Assembly (NCBI GenBank): GCA_004299545.1
Contig: SCRB01000134.1
Location: 1 to 7,499 of the forward strand
Reading direction: 5' to 3'
Source of the DNA: Rhizobiaceae bacterium
GTDB taxonomy: Bacteria > Pseudomonadota > Alphaproteobacteria > Rhizobiales > Rhizobiaceae
DNA: 7,499 bases
Part shown: positions 1-5,515 of the stretch, piece after piece
Numbering within the stretch: the stretch's first letter is position 1
Layout: every line of letters begins with the position of its first letter
Made by a program: the position numbers and the translations under genes
Notes under the pieces: model-generated
Told to the model about the DNA's origin: nothing
The model's database searches: none
Seen by the model: the letters and a program-made list of their open reading frames with translations, nothing else

Positions 1-143
1 AGCGCGCCAACCACATCAACTCCGCCGGCGGCTATCTCAGAGCCCTTACCGAAAAGGCGAGGGCAGGGCAGTTTTCCGTCGGTCCTATGCTCATGGCTGC
101 GCTCAAAGCCAATGGCCCGTCACCTGACAGGAGGGTAGGGTAG
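1..143 (+). CDS. repC: RepC plasmid replication initiator, C-terminal end (partial)
   Basis: Only the last 46 codons are present, read in frame from base 3 to the TAG at 141-143; the gene starts left of the window. The visible tail contains GGYLRALTEKA followed by FSVGPMLMAALKA, the typical end of RepC proteins from repABC replicons. RepC initiates replication at an origin that in this family lies inside the repC gene itself, while RepA and RepB partition the replicon and RepA with RepB represses the operon. Those two genes would be expected immediately to the left. The match is from memory of the family motif and not from an alignment. The tail after ALKA is poorly conserved in the family, so the exact end says little. 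The fragment identifies the surrounding DNA as a secondary replicon or an integrated copy of one. Confidence 0.85.
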   Translation, partial: RANHINSAGGYLRALTEKARAGQFSVGPMLMAALKANGPSPDRRVG

Positions 144-155
144 ATGGGACGGATT

Positions 156-177
156 CGTGAGAGACGCAGCTCTCATG
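156..177 (+). other. Stem-loop just downstream of repC
   Basis: The arms CGTGAGAG and CTCTCATG can pair over 8 positions, including one G-T pair, around the 6-nt loop ACGCAG. The structure begins 12 bases after the repC stop. There is no T-run after it, so it is not a classical intrinsic terminator. It may protect the repC mRNA end or be chance. A second short hairpin, GCTGGCC and GGCCAGC around 7 nt, lies at 228-248. No other feature is evident between 144 and 348. Confidence 0.3.
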
Positions 178-348
178 TAGGATTATCGTGTTGTGGTCAA
201 TCTACTGTCCATATGCCATGGGTCGAAGCTGGCCGGTCAATGGCCAGCCATAACGCAATCTTATCGCCTGTTCGATGCCCAGGACAGGCGCGGCGCTTGG
301 CGTGCAAGACCATTGCCAAAAGCGCCGCAGTGCTTCATCCTGCCGGCG

Positions 349-1386
349 ATGATTGCGCGCCCGAAACCTTCCATAAGCACTCACGCCGCCCTGCCCAGTG
401 CCGCTGCGGTTGCCATGCCGGTGCCGGTGCCGAACTGGCTGCGCCGCGCCGTCGCCGATACGCAAAGCCTTGCAGGGAAAGAGATCGAGGACGTTGCGGC
501 TGTGACGGGCGCCGCCATCGGCGCGCTCGACGCGGCGGTCCGCCGGCAGGAGCGCTGCGCCGGCGCCTGGCGCCGGCGGCTCGCCCTCTCGGCCGCCGCT
601 GTGACGGCGAAGCAGGCGGGCCGCGTCGAGGACGAGGCGGCGTTGCGCGATATGGTTGTCCTCACGCGCCCCGCCGATAGCCTGTCCGGGTCTGCGACCC
701 CCGGGCCCGCCGGCCTTCTGCTGCTGGCCTGGCGCCGCCTGGCTGGAAGGCCCGCTCAGGACCTGCTGACGGCGAAAAGCCTGGCCGCGGTCATGGAAGA
801 GTTTGGTTATGCCCCCGACGCCGCGATGGCCGGCGATCTGGTGGACGAGCTTCGGCCGCTCGGCGCCGACGTGGGCATGGTCGCCATGCTGGCCGGCGCT
901 TTCGTGGCCGCCGAGCGACACGGGTTCGGGCGCGCCGTCGGCGCCTGGCTCGCCGATGCCCTGCTGGCACGGCGCCTCGGCTGGACGCATGCGGTGCCGC
1001 TGCTGGGGACGGAGGTGGTTGCCGGTCTCGGCACCGGTCGTCCGCGCCGGTCAGGAATCGTCCTCGCTGCGGCGAGCACCGACGAAGAAGGCGCCCGGGC
1101 AAAGAGTCTGCTCGCCGGGCAGGCGCGCGCCGCCTTGCGCGCCATCGATCTGTCCGCCGAACTCGGACGCCGCGCCGACCGGTTGCTCGCCCTCGCCCCG
1201 AAACTGAGGGCGAAGGCATCCGATCTTGTTATCGAAAGGCTTCTGTCCGACGACGCGGTCGTCGCTTCCGAAAGGATCGCCGGCATGAGCGATCGCGGCC
1301 TGCGTCGCCTGTTCGACCGGCTGGTGAGCTTAAGCACCGTGCGCGAATTGTCGGGCCGCCCCACCTTCCGCATCTACGGGCTGTGA
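349..1386 (+). CDS. DUF1403 family protein, function unknown
   Basis: The protein resembles DUF1403, an alanine- and arginine-rich, mostly helical family found in alphaproteobacteria, often on plasmids near repABC genes or mobile DNA. Recognisable parts are GAAIGALDAAVRR near the N-terminus, the pair WRRRLALSAAAVTAKQAGR and EDEAALRD, then PGPAGLLLLAWRRLAGRP in the middle, LADALLARRLGW later on, and the closing block LRRLFDRLVSL followed by ELSGRPTFRIYGL. No catalytic motif, signal peptide or membrane segment is visible. The start is uncertain. The frame is open back to a GTG at 193, which has AGGA ten bases upstream. Homology-like sequence begins only after the ATG at 349 (345 aa), and another ATG lies at 415 (323 aa). 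None has a good Shine-Dalgarno sequence; I chose 349 because it gives a length usual for the family. The gene follows repC on the same strand, 205 bp away. I know of no established role. Confidence 0.75.
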   Translation: MIARPKPSISTHAALPSAAAVAMPVPVPNWLRRAVADTQSLAGKEIEDVAAVTGAAIGALDAAVRRQERCAGAWRRRLALSAAAVTAKQAGRVEDEAALRDMVVLTRPADSLSGSATPGPAGLLLLAWRRLAGRPAQDLLTAKSLAAVMEEFGYAPDAAMAGDLVDELRPLGADVGMVAMLAGAFVAAERHGFGRAVGAWLADALLARRLGWTHAVPLLGTEVVAGLGTGRPRRSGIVLAAASTDEEGARAKSLLAGQARAALRAIDLSAELGRRADRLLALAPKLRAKASDLVIERLLSDDAVVASERIAGMSDRGLRRLFDRLVSLSTVRELSGRPTFRIYGL

Positions 1387-1407
1387 CGATCATGGCGGAG
1401 GCGGTGC

Positions 1408-1541
1408 CTGACGAAGGTGATCACCCGGCATGGCCAGTGGCCTGTCATCGACAAGAGCTTTCCGTTTGATCGGCTACATCAGGCCTATCTTTTTTCGAGG
1501 GTCGGGTCTCCTTCGAAAAGGTCGTGGCCCGCGAGACATGA
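1408..1541 (+). pseudogene. C-terminal remnant of a zinc-type alcohol dehydrogenase / quinone oxidoreductase (frameshifted)
   Basis: Reading from 1408 gives HGQWPVIDKSFPFDRLHQAY, which matches the usual end of medium-chain zinc-type dehydrogenases of the form xxPVIDkvFPFdeaxxAY. The family then expects an aromatic-rich stretch, a glycine, and a closing FGKVV-like strand. Here the frame breaks in a run of six T at 1490-1495. In the next frame the sequence continues as FFEGRVSFEKVVARET and stops at the TGA at 1539-1541, exactly as the family should end. One base appears to be missing around 1489-1490; an original TAT CGT TTT TTC would read YRFF. The N-terminal roughly 300 residues, with the catalytic zinc site and Rossmann fold, are absent: upstream sequence runs directly into the DUF1403 gene. 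This is therefore a truncated and frameshifted relic. The identification is from family memory, but the two frames joining in register make it fairly strong. Confidence 0.7.
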
Positions 1542-1582
1542 GATAAGAGCCGAGCAAATGGCAAACACTACAGCACGCGAAG

Positions 1583-1729
1583 AAGCCCTGGCGGGTGATG
1601 ATCCCGGTCGCCGGTCACGGAGGCGCGTGAGGTCGCTATCTCGATGCAGCGGGATTCTCCTTCTGGACTGTTCATGCGAATATGGTGCAGGCGCAAGGAG
1701 CGTCGGCATATAACATCCAGGACGTTTAA
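1583..1729 (+). pseudogene. Possible second gene remnant, unidentified
   Basis: One frame reads VMIPVAGHGGA, meets TGA at 1628-1630, then continues as GRYLDAAGFSFWTVHANMV and ends in AYNIQDV at the TAA at 1727-1729. The composition is that of ordinary protein, with Trp, Tyr, His and Asn in sensible places. That contrasts with the arginine/serine-rich products of the other frames here. A single TGA interrupts it and there is no convincing start. I do not recognise the family. It may be the tail of another gene lost in the same event that truncated the dehydrogenase next door, or it may be chance. A separate ATG at 1558 opens a 51-residue frame beginning MANTTAREEALAG, with only a weak ribosome site; I do not call it. 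Confidence 0.3.
1709..1726 (+). promoter_or_regulatory. Possible promoter with overlapping imperfect palindrome
   Basis: TATAAC at 1709-1714 matches five of six bases of a -10 box and lies 52 bp before the ATG at 1766, but the -35 position (about 1686-1691, TGCAGG) is poor. The 15-bp near-palindrome AACATCCAGGACGTT at 1712-1726 overlaps its downstream edge, with six of seven base pairs symmetric around a central A. It could be an operator for the first transcription unit. It does not share the TCAACC half-site seen at the two downstream promoters. Confidence 0.3.
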
Positions 1730-1765
1730 AAGCGTTTCGAAGGGTAGCCCCGGAGCGAGTGGAAC

Positions 1766-2608
1766 ATGGCCTTTCCCATCAGCATCTGCACCGAGGTCAT
1801 CCGCGACCTTGAATTTCGTGCACAATGTATTCTCGCCCACCAACTGGGCTATGACGGAATGGAAGTCGCGCCGTTCACTCTTTCCGAAACACCGCATCGG
1901 CTGGCGCCGGCTGCCATAGCGGAATTTCGGTCGGTCGCGGCAGAGGAGGGGACCGCCGTCAGCGGGTTACATTGGCTGCTCGCATCGCCCGCCGGGCTTT
2001 CGATCACGAGCACCGACCCTTCCGTCTTCAATAAGACGGTCGATGTCGGCTGCCGCCTCGTCGCGCTCTGTGCGGAATTGGGAGGCGCCTATCTGGTACA
2101 TGGATCCCCGGCACAAAGGCAGCTCGCCCCCGGCCATGAGGAAGAGGGCCGCAAACGGGGCGTCGCCTATTTCGCAGCGATGGCGGAGGCGGCGACCGAG
2201 GCCGGCCTGCGCTACTATATCGAGCCGCTCGCGCGGAAATCCACCGGCTTCGTCACCCGGATCGAGGAGGCGCTTGCCATCATCGATGCGATCGGCTCGC
2301 CTGCGCTCGGCACCATGGTCGATTGCTATGCCGCCGCCTCGAATGGCGAGGACATTCCCGCCCTTCTGCGGCAATGGGTGCCAAAGGGCGTCATCCGCCA
2401 CGTCCATCTAAACGATCCGAACGGTCGCGGTCCCGGCGAGGGAAAGCTCCCCTTCGCTCCCATCATGAATGCCCTGTCGGCACTCGGCTATACGGGTACC
2501 ATGGCCATCGAGCCGTTCATCTACGAGCCGGACGGCCCAGCCTCGGCCGCCCGTTCGATCGGGTATATAAGAGGGATCATCGAAGCGGGAATCGTCTCCG
2601 GCGATTGA
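1766..2608 (+). CDS. Sugar phosphate isomerase/epimerase-type TIM barrel protein (first copy)
   Basis: The 280-residue protein has the size and layout of the xylose-isomerase-like TIM barrel family (AP endonuclease 2 fold), which includes ketose 3-epimerases and hydroxypyruvate isomerases. The likely metal-binding residues are E153 in YYIEPLAR, D186 in TMVDCYAA, H214 in RHVHLNDPNGRGPGEG, and E249 in MAIEPF. The E-to-D spacing of 33 and H-to-E spacing of 35 match my recollection of D-tagatose 3-epimerase. The substrate-contact positions do not: the residue three after D186 is Ala rather than His, so the substrate probably differs. The protein has no signal peptide, so it should act in the cytoplasm on an imported substrate. 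The ATG at 1766 has GGAG at 1752-1755, ten bases upstream. A TetR gene follows after 54 bp. Isomerase/epimerase chemistry is inferred from the fold; the substrate is unknown. Confidence 0.85.
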   Translation: MAFPISICTEVIRDLEFRAQCILAHQLGYDGMEVAPFTLSETPHRLAPAAIAEFRSVAAEEGTAVSGLHWLLASPAGLSITSTDPSVFNKTVDVGCRLVALCAELGGAYLVHGSPAQRQLAPGHEEEGRKRGVAYFAAMAEAATEAGLRYYIEPLARKSTGFVTRIEEALAIIDAIGSPALGTMVDCYAAASNGEDIPALLRQWVPKGVIRHVHLNDPNGRGPGEGKLPFAPIMNALSALGYTGTMAIEPFIYEPDGPASAARSIGYIRGIIEAGIVSGD

Positions 2609-2662
2609 AGGAAACGGTGCGAGGCTTTAGGGAGGGTCTGTGTCCTCGCCTCAAAGCACGGG

Positions 2663-3322
2663 ATGATGATGTCGATCGTTTCACCTTCTGCCACCAAACC
2701 GGTTCGCAATCGGCGCAATCCGGAAGTCACGCGGGCTTCGATCCTGGAAGCGGCGCGGGCCGAATTCGCCGAAAAGGGCCTTGAGGGCGGACGGGTCGAC
2801 CAGATCGCGCGCCGCGCCAAAGCCAACAAGCAGCTCGTATATTATTATTTCGGCAGCAAGGACGAACTCTATAAGTCGGCCCTCGAAGCAACCTATGCGG
2901 AAATACGGGCGCTCGAACGTGAACTCGACCTGACAGCGCTGCCCCCGCGCGAGGCGATGGTCAGGCTCATCGATTTTTCGCTCGAATATCTCGACAAGCA
3001 TCGCGACTTCATCCGCATGCTCTCCGACGAGAACGCACATGGCGCCCGTCATGTGCGGGGATCGGAGATGGCACTCCAGACCAATTCTCCCCTCATCGCT
3101 CTCCTGTCGGAAGCGCTCGAACGGGGCGTCAGGGAAGGGATATTCCGCTCTGACATCGATCCTCTCGAACTTTATGTGTCGATAGCGGGAATGACCTTCT
3201 TCTATTTCGCCAACGGTCTGACGCTTTCAGCCATCTTCGGCAGGGATCTGACGCAGCCCCGCGCCGTCCGCTCCTACCGCGACCATATCGTGAAACTGAC
3301 GCTCGCAGGCCTCGGCGCATAA
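2663..3322 (+). CDS. TetR/AcrR family transcriptional regulator, likely repressor of this cluster
   Basis: This 219-residue protein has a classic TetR DNA-binding domain at about residues 24-72. RASILEAARAEFAEKGLEGG leads into the helix-turn-helix VDQIARRAKANKQLVYYYFGSKDELY, whose YYYFGSKDEL end is the family signature. The remaining roughly 145 residues are the ligand-binding and dimerisation region; its detail (RDFIRMLSDENAHGARH, then an aromatic-rich FFYFANG) resembles RutR/NicS-like members, but the ligand cannot be inferred. Three consecutive ATG codons at 2663, 2666 and 2669 compete for the start, none with a strong ribosome site; a GGAGGG lies about 26 bases upstream, too far to serve. 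It may be read with the epimerase gene 54 bp upstream. A symmetric site of TetR type lies 40 bp after its stop, and a related site lies at 4351-4370. It probably represses both downstream units and is released by a cluster metabolite. That role is inferred. Confidence 0.9.
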   Translation: MMMSIVSPSATKPVRNRRNPEVTRASILEAARAEFAEKGLEGGRVDQIARRAKANKQLVYYYFGSKDELYKSALEATYAEIRALERELDLTALPPREAMVRLIDFSLEYLDKHRDFIRMLSDENAHGARHVRGSEMALQTNSPLIALLSEALERGVREGIFRSDIDPLELYVSIAGMTFFYFANGLTLSAIFGRDLTQPRAVRSYRDHIVKLTLAGLGA

Positions 3323-3362
3323 TCTTTCGGAAAGCCCTCACCCGCACTCCGGGTCACGCTCT

Positions 3363-3402
3363 GGCTGCCTCTTATCAACCGTATGGTTGATAAGAGGCAG
3401 CC
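3363..3402 (+). promoter_or_regulatory. Perfect 18-bp inverted repeat: probable TetR operator, possibly also terminator
   Basis: The left arm GGCTGCCTCTTATCAACC at 3363-3380 and the right arm GGTTGATAAGAGGCAGCC at 3385-3402 are exact reverse complements separated by GTAT. The inner 20 bp, TATCAACCGTATGGTTGATA at 3373-3392, matches the site at 4351-4370 in 14 of 20 positions, including TCAACC and GTTGA. TetR-family dimers bind palindromes of this size. The right half-site contains a -35 hexamer, so binding should block the promoter of the next gene. The extra outer eight base pairs per arm exceed what an operator needs. As RNA this would be a strong hairpin just after the TetR gene, so it could also end or stabilise that transcript, although only three T follow it. 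Confidence 0.75.
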
Positions 3403-3416
3403 TTTCCGGATAGGGT
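3387..3416 (+). promoter_or_regulatory. Predicted promoter for the second TIM barrel gene
   Basis: TTGATA at 3387-3392 (five of six bases of the -35 consensus) lies 18 bp before TAGGGT at 3411-3416; a 17-bp spacing would give ATAGGG. The -10 match is weak. The element occupies the same register relative to its operator as the promoter at 4365-4393, which has TTGAAA, 17 bp and TAGCGT, and this agreement is the main support. Transcription would begin at about 3422-3425, downstream of the GTG at 3420. Confidence 0.5.
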
Positions 3417-3437
3417 CCTGTGAGCAGTTTTGCCCGA

Positions 3438-3442
3438 AAGGA
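3438..3442 (+). promoter_or_regulatory. Ribosome binding site that decides the GTG start at 3450
   Basis: AAGGA lies seven bases before the GTG at 3450. The in-frame GTG at 3420 has no comparable site and would lie at or before the predicted transcription start. Confidence 0.65.
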
Positions 3443-3449
3443 CCCTCCA

Positions 3450-4322
3450 GTGACACCAAGCATCGTTACGGACGAACTGTCTGCCGATCCGGAAACGGCT
3501 TTCGAACTGGGCCTTGAATGGGGCGTGGCGCATTATGAGCTGCGGGGGGTATACGAAACCCGCGTCCCGGGCCTCTCGGCCTATGCGCGTCATCGCCTGT
3601 TGAAAGCCATCCGCGATTTCGATGTCACTATCACCGCTCTTTCCCCGGGCCTTTTCAAAGGCGCTTCTCCCGACACAGCTCCGGACCATTCCAACCTCTT
3701 CTGGATGGGCGCCGGCCAGTTCCGGAAATGGCAGGATGGGAAGAAGGAGATCAAACACCATTTGCACACGCTTCTGCCGCAGGCGATCGAACTGGCGGTG
3801 GAAGCAGGAGCCCGTTTCATCATCGACTTCAGTTTTCACCGATCCGGCCTGCCGGGCGGAAAGGCGCCCGCTGCGGTCGTCGAAACGCTTTCCGAAGCCG
3901 CCGAGATGATACAAAAGGCCGGTCTCGAATTTCTCATCGAGACGGAGGAAGGACACTGGGCCGATACGGGAATGCACTCAGCCGCACTCGTCGAGCGGAT
4001 CGGCAACCCCTCTCTTGGGCTCAATTGGGATCCGGCCAACGCGCTCATCGAAGGGGACATCCCCTATCCGGACGGCTATGAGGCCGCGAAGCGCTTCGTC
4101 CGCAACATCCATCTTAAGGACGCGCGTCGCTACCCCGACGGGACATGGGAAATCCTGCCGGAAGGCGATGTCGATTGGCAGGGCCAGGTCAAGGCGCTCG
4201 TGAAGGACGGCTATAGCGGGGCAATTGCCGTCGAGCCACATTTGTTTCCTTCTGTGGCACAGACAAGAGCGGCGCTCGACAGGCTGCGGACACTTGTCGG
4301 AGCGGCCCGTGGCGAGCGATGA
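3450..4322 (+). CDS. Sugar phosphate isomerase/epimerase-type TIM barrel protein (second, divergent copy)
   Basis: From the GTG at 3450 this is a 290-residue cytoplasmic protein of the xylose-isomerase-like TIM barrel family. Probable metal ligands are E164 in FLIETEEGHW, D194 in LGLNWDPANAL, H221 in NIHLKDA and E262 in AIAVEPHLF. The motif SLGLNWDPANA and the NIHLKDA strand are typical of family members annotated as isomerases/epimerases. It is not a duplicate of the barrel at 1766-2608. Its spacing between the second pair of ligands is 41 instead of 35, it lacks the NGRGPGEG loop, and an extra segment, WMGAGQFRKWQDGKKEIKHH, lies at about residues 85-104. The two barrels may catalyse different steps of one route. 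The gene stands between the two operator sites and ends 28 bp before the second one, so it appears to be its own transcription unit. The substrate is unknown; isomerisation or epimerisation is inferred from the fold. Confidence 0.85.
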   Translation: MTPSIVTDELSADPETAFELGLEWGVAHYELRGVYETRVPGLSAYARHRLLKAIRDFDVTITALSPGLFKGASPDTAPDHSNLFWMGAGQFRKWQDGKKEIKHHLHTLLPQAIELAVEAGARFIIDFSFHRSGLPGGKAPAAVVETLSEAAEMIQKAGLEFLIETEEGHWADTGMHSAALVERIGNPSLGLNWDPANALIEGDIPYPDGYEAAKRFVRNIHLKDARRYPDGTWEILPEGDVDWQGQVKALVKDGYSGAIAVEPHLFPSVAQTRAALDRLRTLVGAARGER

Positions 4323-4350
4323 AGAACGGCTGTGCGGCCAATGCACAAAC

Positions 4351-4370
4351 TTTCAACCAGGTAGTTGAAA
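4351..4370 (+). promoter_or_regulatory. Second operator site of the same type
   Basis: TTTCAACCAGGTAGTTGAAA has perfect 7-bp arms, TTTCAAC and GTTGAAA, around a 6-bp centre. It agrees with the inner part of the 3363-3402 repeat in 14 of 20 positions, with identical TCAACC and GTTGA half-site cores. It lacks the long outer arms of the first site, which separates the operator function from any hairpin function there. The right half contains the -35 hexamer of the next promoter. The probable ligand is the TetR protein encoded at 2663-3322. Confidence 0.7.
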
Positions 4371-4393
4371 AGTGGCCCAAATGCCGCTAGCGT
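4365..4393 (+). promoter_or_regulatory. Predicted promoter of the SDR-GNAT-aldolase-transporter operon
   Basis: TTGAAA at 4365-4370 matches five of six bases of the -35 consensus. After exactly 17 bp comes TAGCGT at 4388-4393, a weak -10 with T, A and the final T matching. The -35 lies inside the operator, so repression would be by steric block. Transcription would start near 4400, leaving a leader of about 24 bases. Confidence 0.5.
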
Positions 4394-4423
4394 AATCCTG
4401 CTCAATATGCGCTGGAGTTTGTG

Positions 4424-5515
4424 ATGCAGCTTGTCGCCGGGAAGAGGGCAGCCGTTTCGGACGAGGGCGTGACGACAGATAGCGTCGCTTCCGACCTCCC
4501 GCCTCGCTTCGACGATGTCGGACAGCTCGAAGCCTTTCTCGCGGAACCAGGCAAGGCGCTTGTCCGCGATCTTCAGTCGGTCGACGGCGACATCATCATC
4601 CTTGGCGTTGCCGGCAAGATGGGGCCGACGCTTGCACGCCTCGCGCGCAATGCAGCGCCACAGAAGCGGATCGTGGGCGTTGCACGTTTCAGCGAGGCCG
4701 GGCTGCGCGAGCGTCTCGAAGGGTGGGGCATCGAAACCATCGCCGCCGACCTCCTCGACGAGGCGCAGGTTGAGGCGCTGCCGCGGCTGAAGAATGTAGT
4801 CTTCATGGCCGGGCGGAAATTCGGCGCAAGCGAAGACCAGGCGTTGACCTGGGCGATGAATGTGCACAGTCCGGCACTCGTTGCCTCGGCTTTCCGCGAA
4901 AGCCGCATCGTCGCCTTTTCGACCGGCAATATCTATCCGCTTGTCGATGTCTTTCATCAGGGGGCGACCGAACAGACGGCGCCCGGCCCGCGCGGCGAAT
5001 ATGCGCAGTCCTGCCTCGGGCGCGAACGCATCTTCGAATATTTCTCCGCGCGGTACGGCACGCCGGGGCTGCTGTTCCGGCTGAACTACGCGATCGATCT
5101 CCGCTACGGCGTGCTTTTCGATCTCGCCAGCCGGGTGAAGGCGGGAACGCCGATCGACGTTTCGATGATGGGCCACGTCAACGTCATCTGGCAGGGCGAC
5201 GCCAACGCGCAGGCGCTCAGATGCCTCGCGCATTGCGCGTCGCCCACCGCCCCCCTCAATGTCAGCGGGCCCGAAACGCTTTCGGTGCGCTGGCTTGCGG
5301 AAGAGTTCGGCCGGCGTCTCTGTGTCCAGCCCGAGATCGTCGGCCAGGAGGCGCAAACCGCATGGCTGACCAACACGGCCGAAGCCGCCAAGCTGTTTGG
5401 CTATCCTTCCGTGCCCCTTGGCGCGATGCTGGATTGGGTCGCCGACTGGGTTGCGCGCGGCCAGGTGAGCCACAACAAGCCGACCAAATACGAGGTTCGC
5501 GATGGCGCCTTCTGA
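4424..5515 (+). CDS. NAD(P)-binding epimerase/dehydratase-like protein (extended SDR) lacking the catalytic lysine
   Basis: The 363-residue protein has an N-terminal extension of about 55 residues and then a Rossmann fold. GVAGKMG at residues 61-67 is the GxxGxxG dinucleotide motif of extended SDR enzymes, followed by an acidic DLLDEA around 109. The catalytic region has FSTGNIYP at 165-172, supplying Ser/Thr, and GEYAQSCLGRER at 191-202. There the expected Y-x3-K reads Y193-A-Q-S-C197, so the lysine that lowers the tyrosine pKa is missing. The protein may use another base, bind nucleotide without redox turnover, or belong to a subfamily with altered chemistry. The ATG at 4424 has GGAG at 4414-4417 six bases upstream; the GTG at 4421 is less well placed. 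It is the first gene of a packed operon, overlapping the next gene by 14 bp. Oxidation, reduction or epimerisation of a sugar-like intermediate is an inference from the fold. Confidence 0.85.
   Translation: MQLVAGKRAAVSDEGVTTDSVASDLPPRFDDVGQLEAFLAEPGKALVRDLQSVDGDIIILGVAGKMGPTLARLARNAAPQKRIVGVARFSEAGLRERLEGWGIETIAADLLDEAQVEALPRLKNVVFMAGRKFGASEDQALTWAMNVHSPALVASAFRESRIVAFSTGNIYPLVDVFHQGATEQTAPGPRGEYAQSCLGRERIFEYFSARYGTPGLLFRLNYAIDLRYGVLFDLASRVKAGTPIDVSMMGHVNVIWQGDANAQALRCLAHCASPTAPLNVSGPETLSVRWLAEEFGRRLCVQPEIVGQEAQTAWLTNTAEAAKLFGYPSVPLGAMLDWVADWVARGQVSHNKPTKYEVRDGAF

Larger units (their letters stand above)
1387..1765 (+). other. Junction between the replication side and the catabolic cluster
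   Basis: This 379-bp stretch contains no intact gene that I can support. It holds two coding-like scraps in broken frames and, near its right end, a possible promoter with an imperfect palindrome; these are listed separately. The pattern suggests that deletion or insertion once removed genes here and left their ends. No insertion-sequence ends or target-site duplications were recognised. Confidence 0.6.

Noticed and set aside
228..248. GCTGGCC-N7-GGCCAGC inverted repeat as a terminator or operator
   Set aside because: It has a short, GC-rich stem with no T-run, and nothing around it suggests a promoter. Such repeats are common by chance in this base composition.
202..990. A 262-codon minus-strand open frame opposite the DUF1403 gene
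   Set aside because: The product has no recognisable domain, and the opposite strand carries the family-like DUF1403 protein. It is treated as a mirror-frame artefact of high GC.
1417..1713. A 98-codon open frame as an intact small gene
   Set aside because: Its first part is the dehydrogenase relic. After the T-run it is out of the family frame and its product turns Arg/Ser-rich, so it is a frameshifted remnant followed by noise.
2619..2649. GCGAGG and CCTCGC pairing around 19 nt upstream of the TetR start, as a riboswitch or attenuator
   Set aside because: It is only six base pairs with a long loop and no conserved aptamer features, so it is not supportable.
3420..3449. Upstream GTG at 3420 as the start of the second TIM barrel gene
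   Set aside because: It lies at or before the predicted transcription start and has no ribosome site, whereas the GTG at 3450 has AAGGA seven bases upstream.
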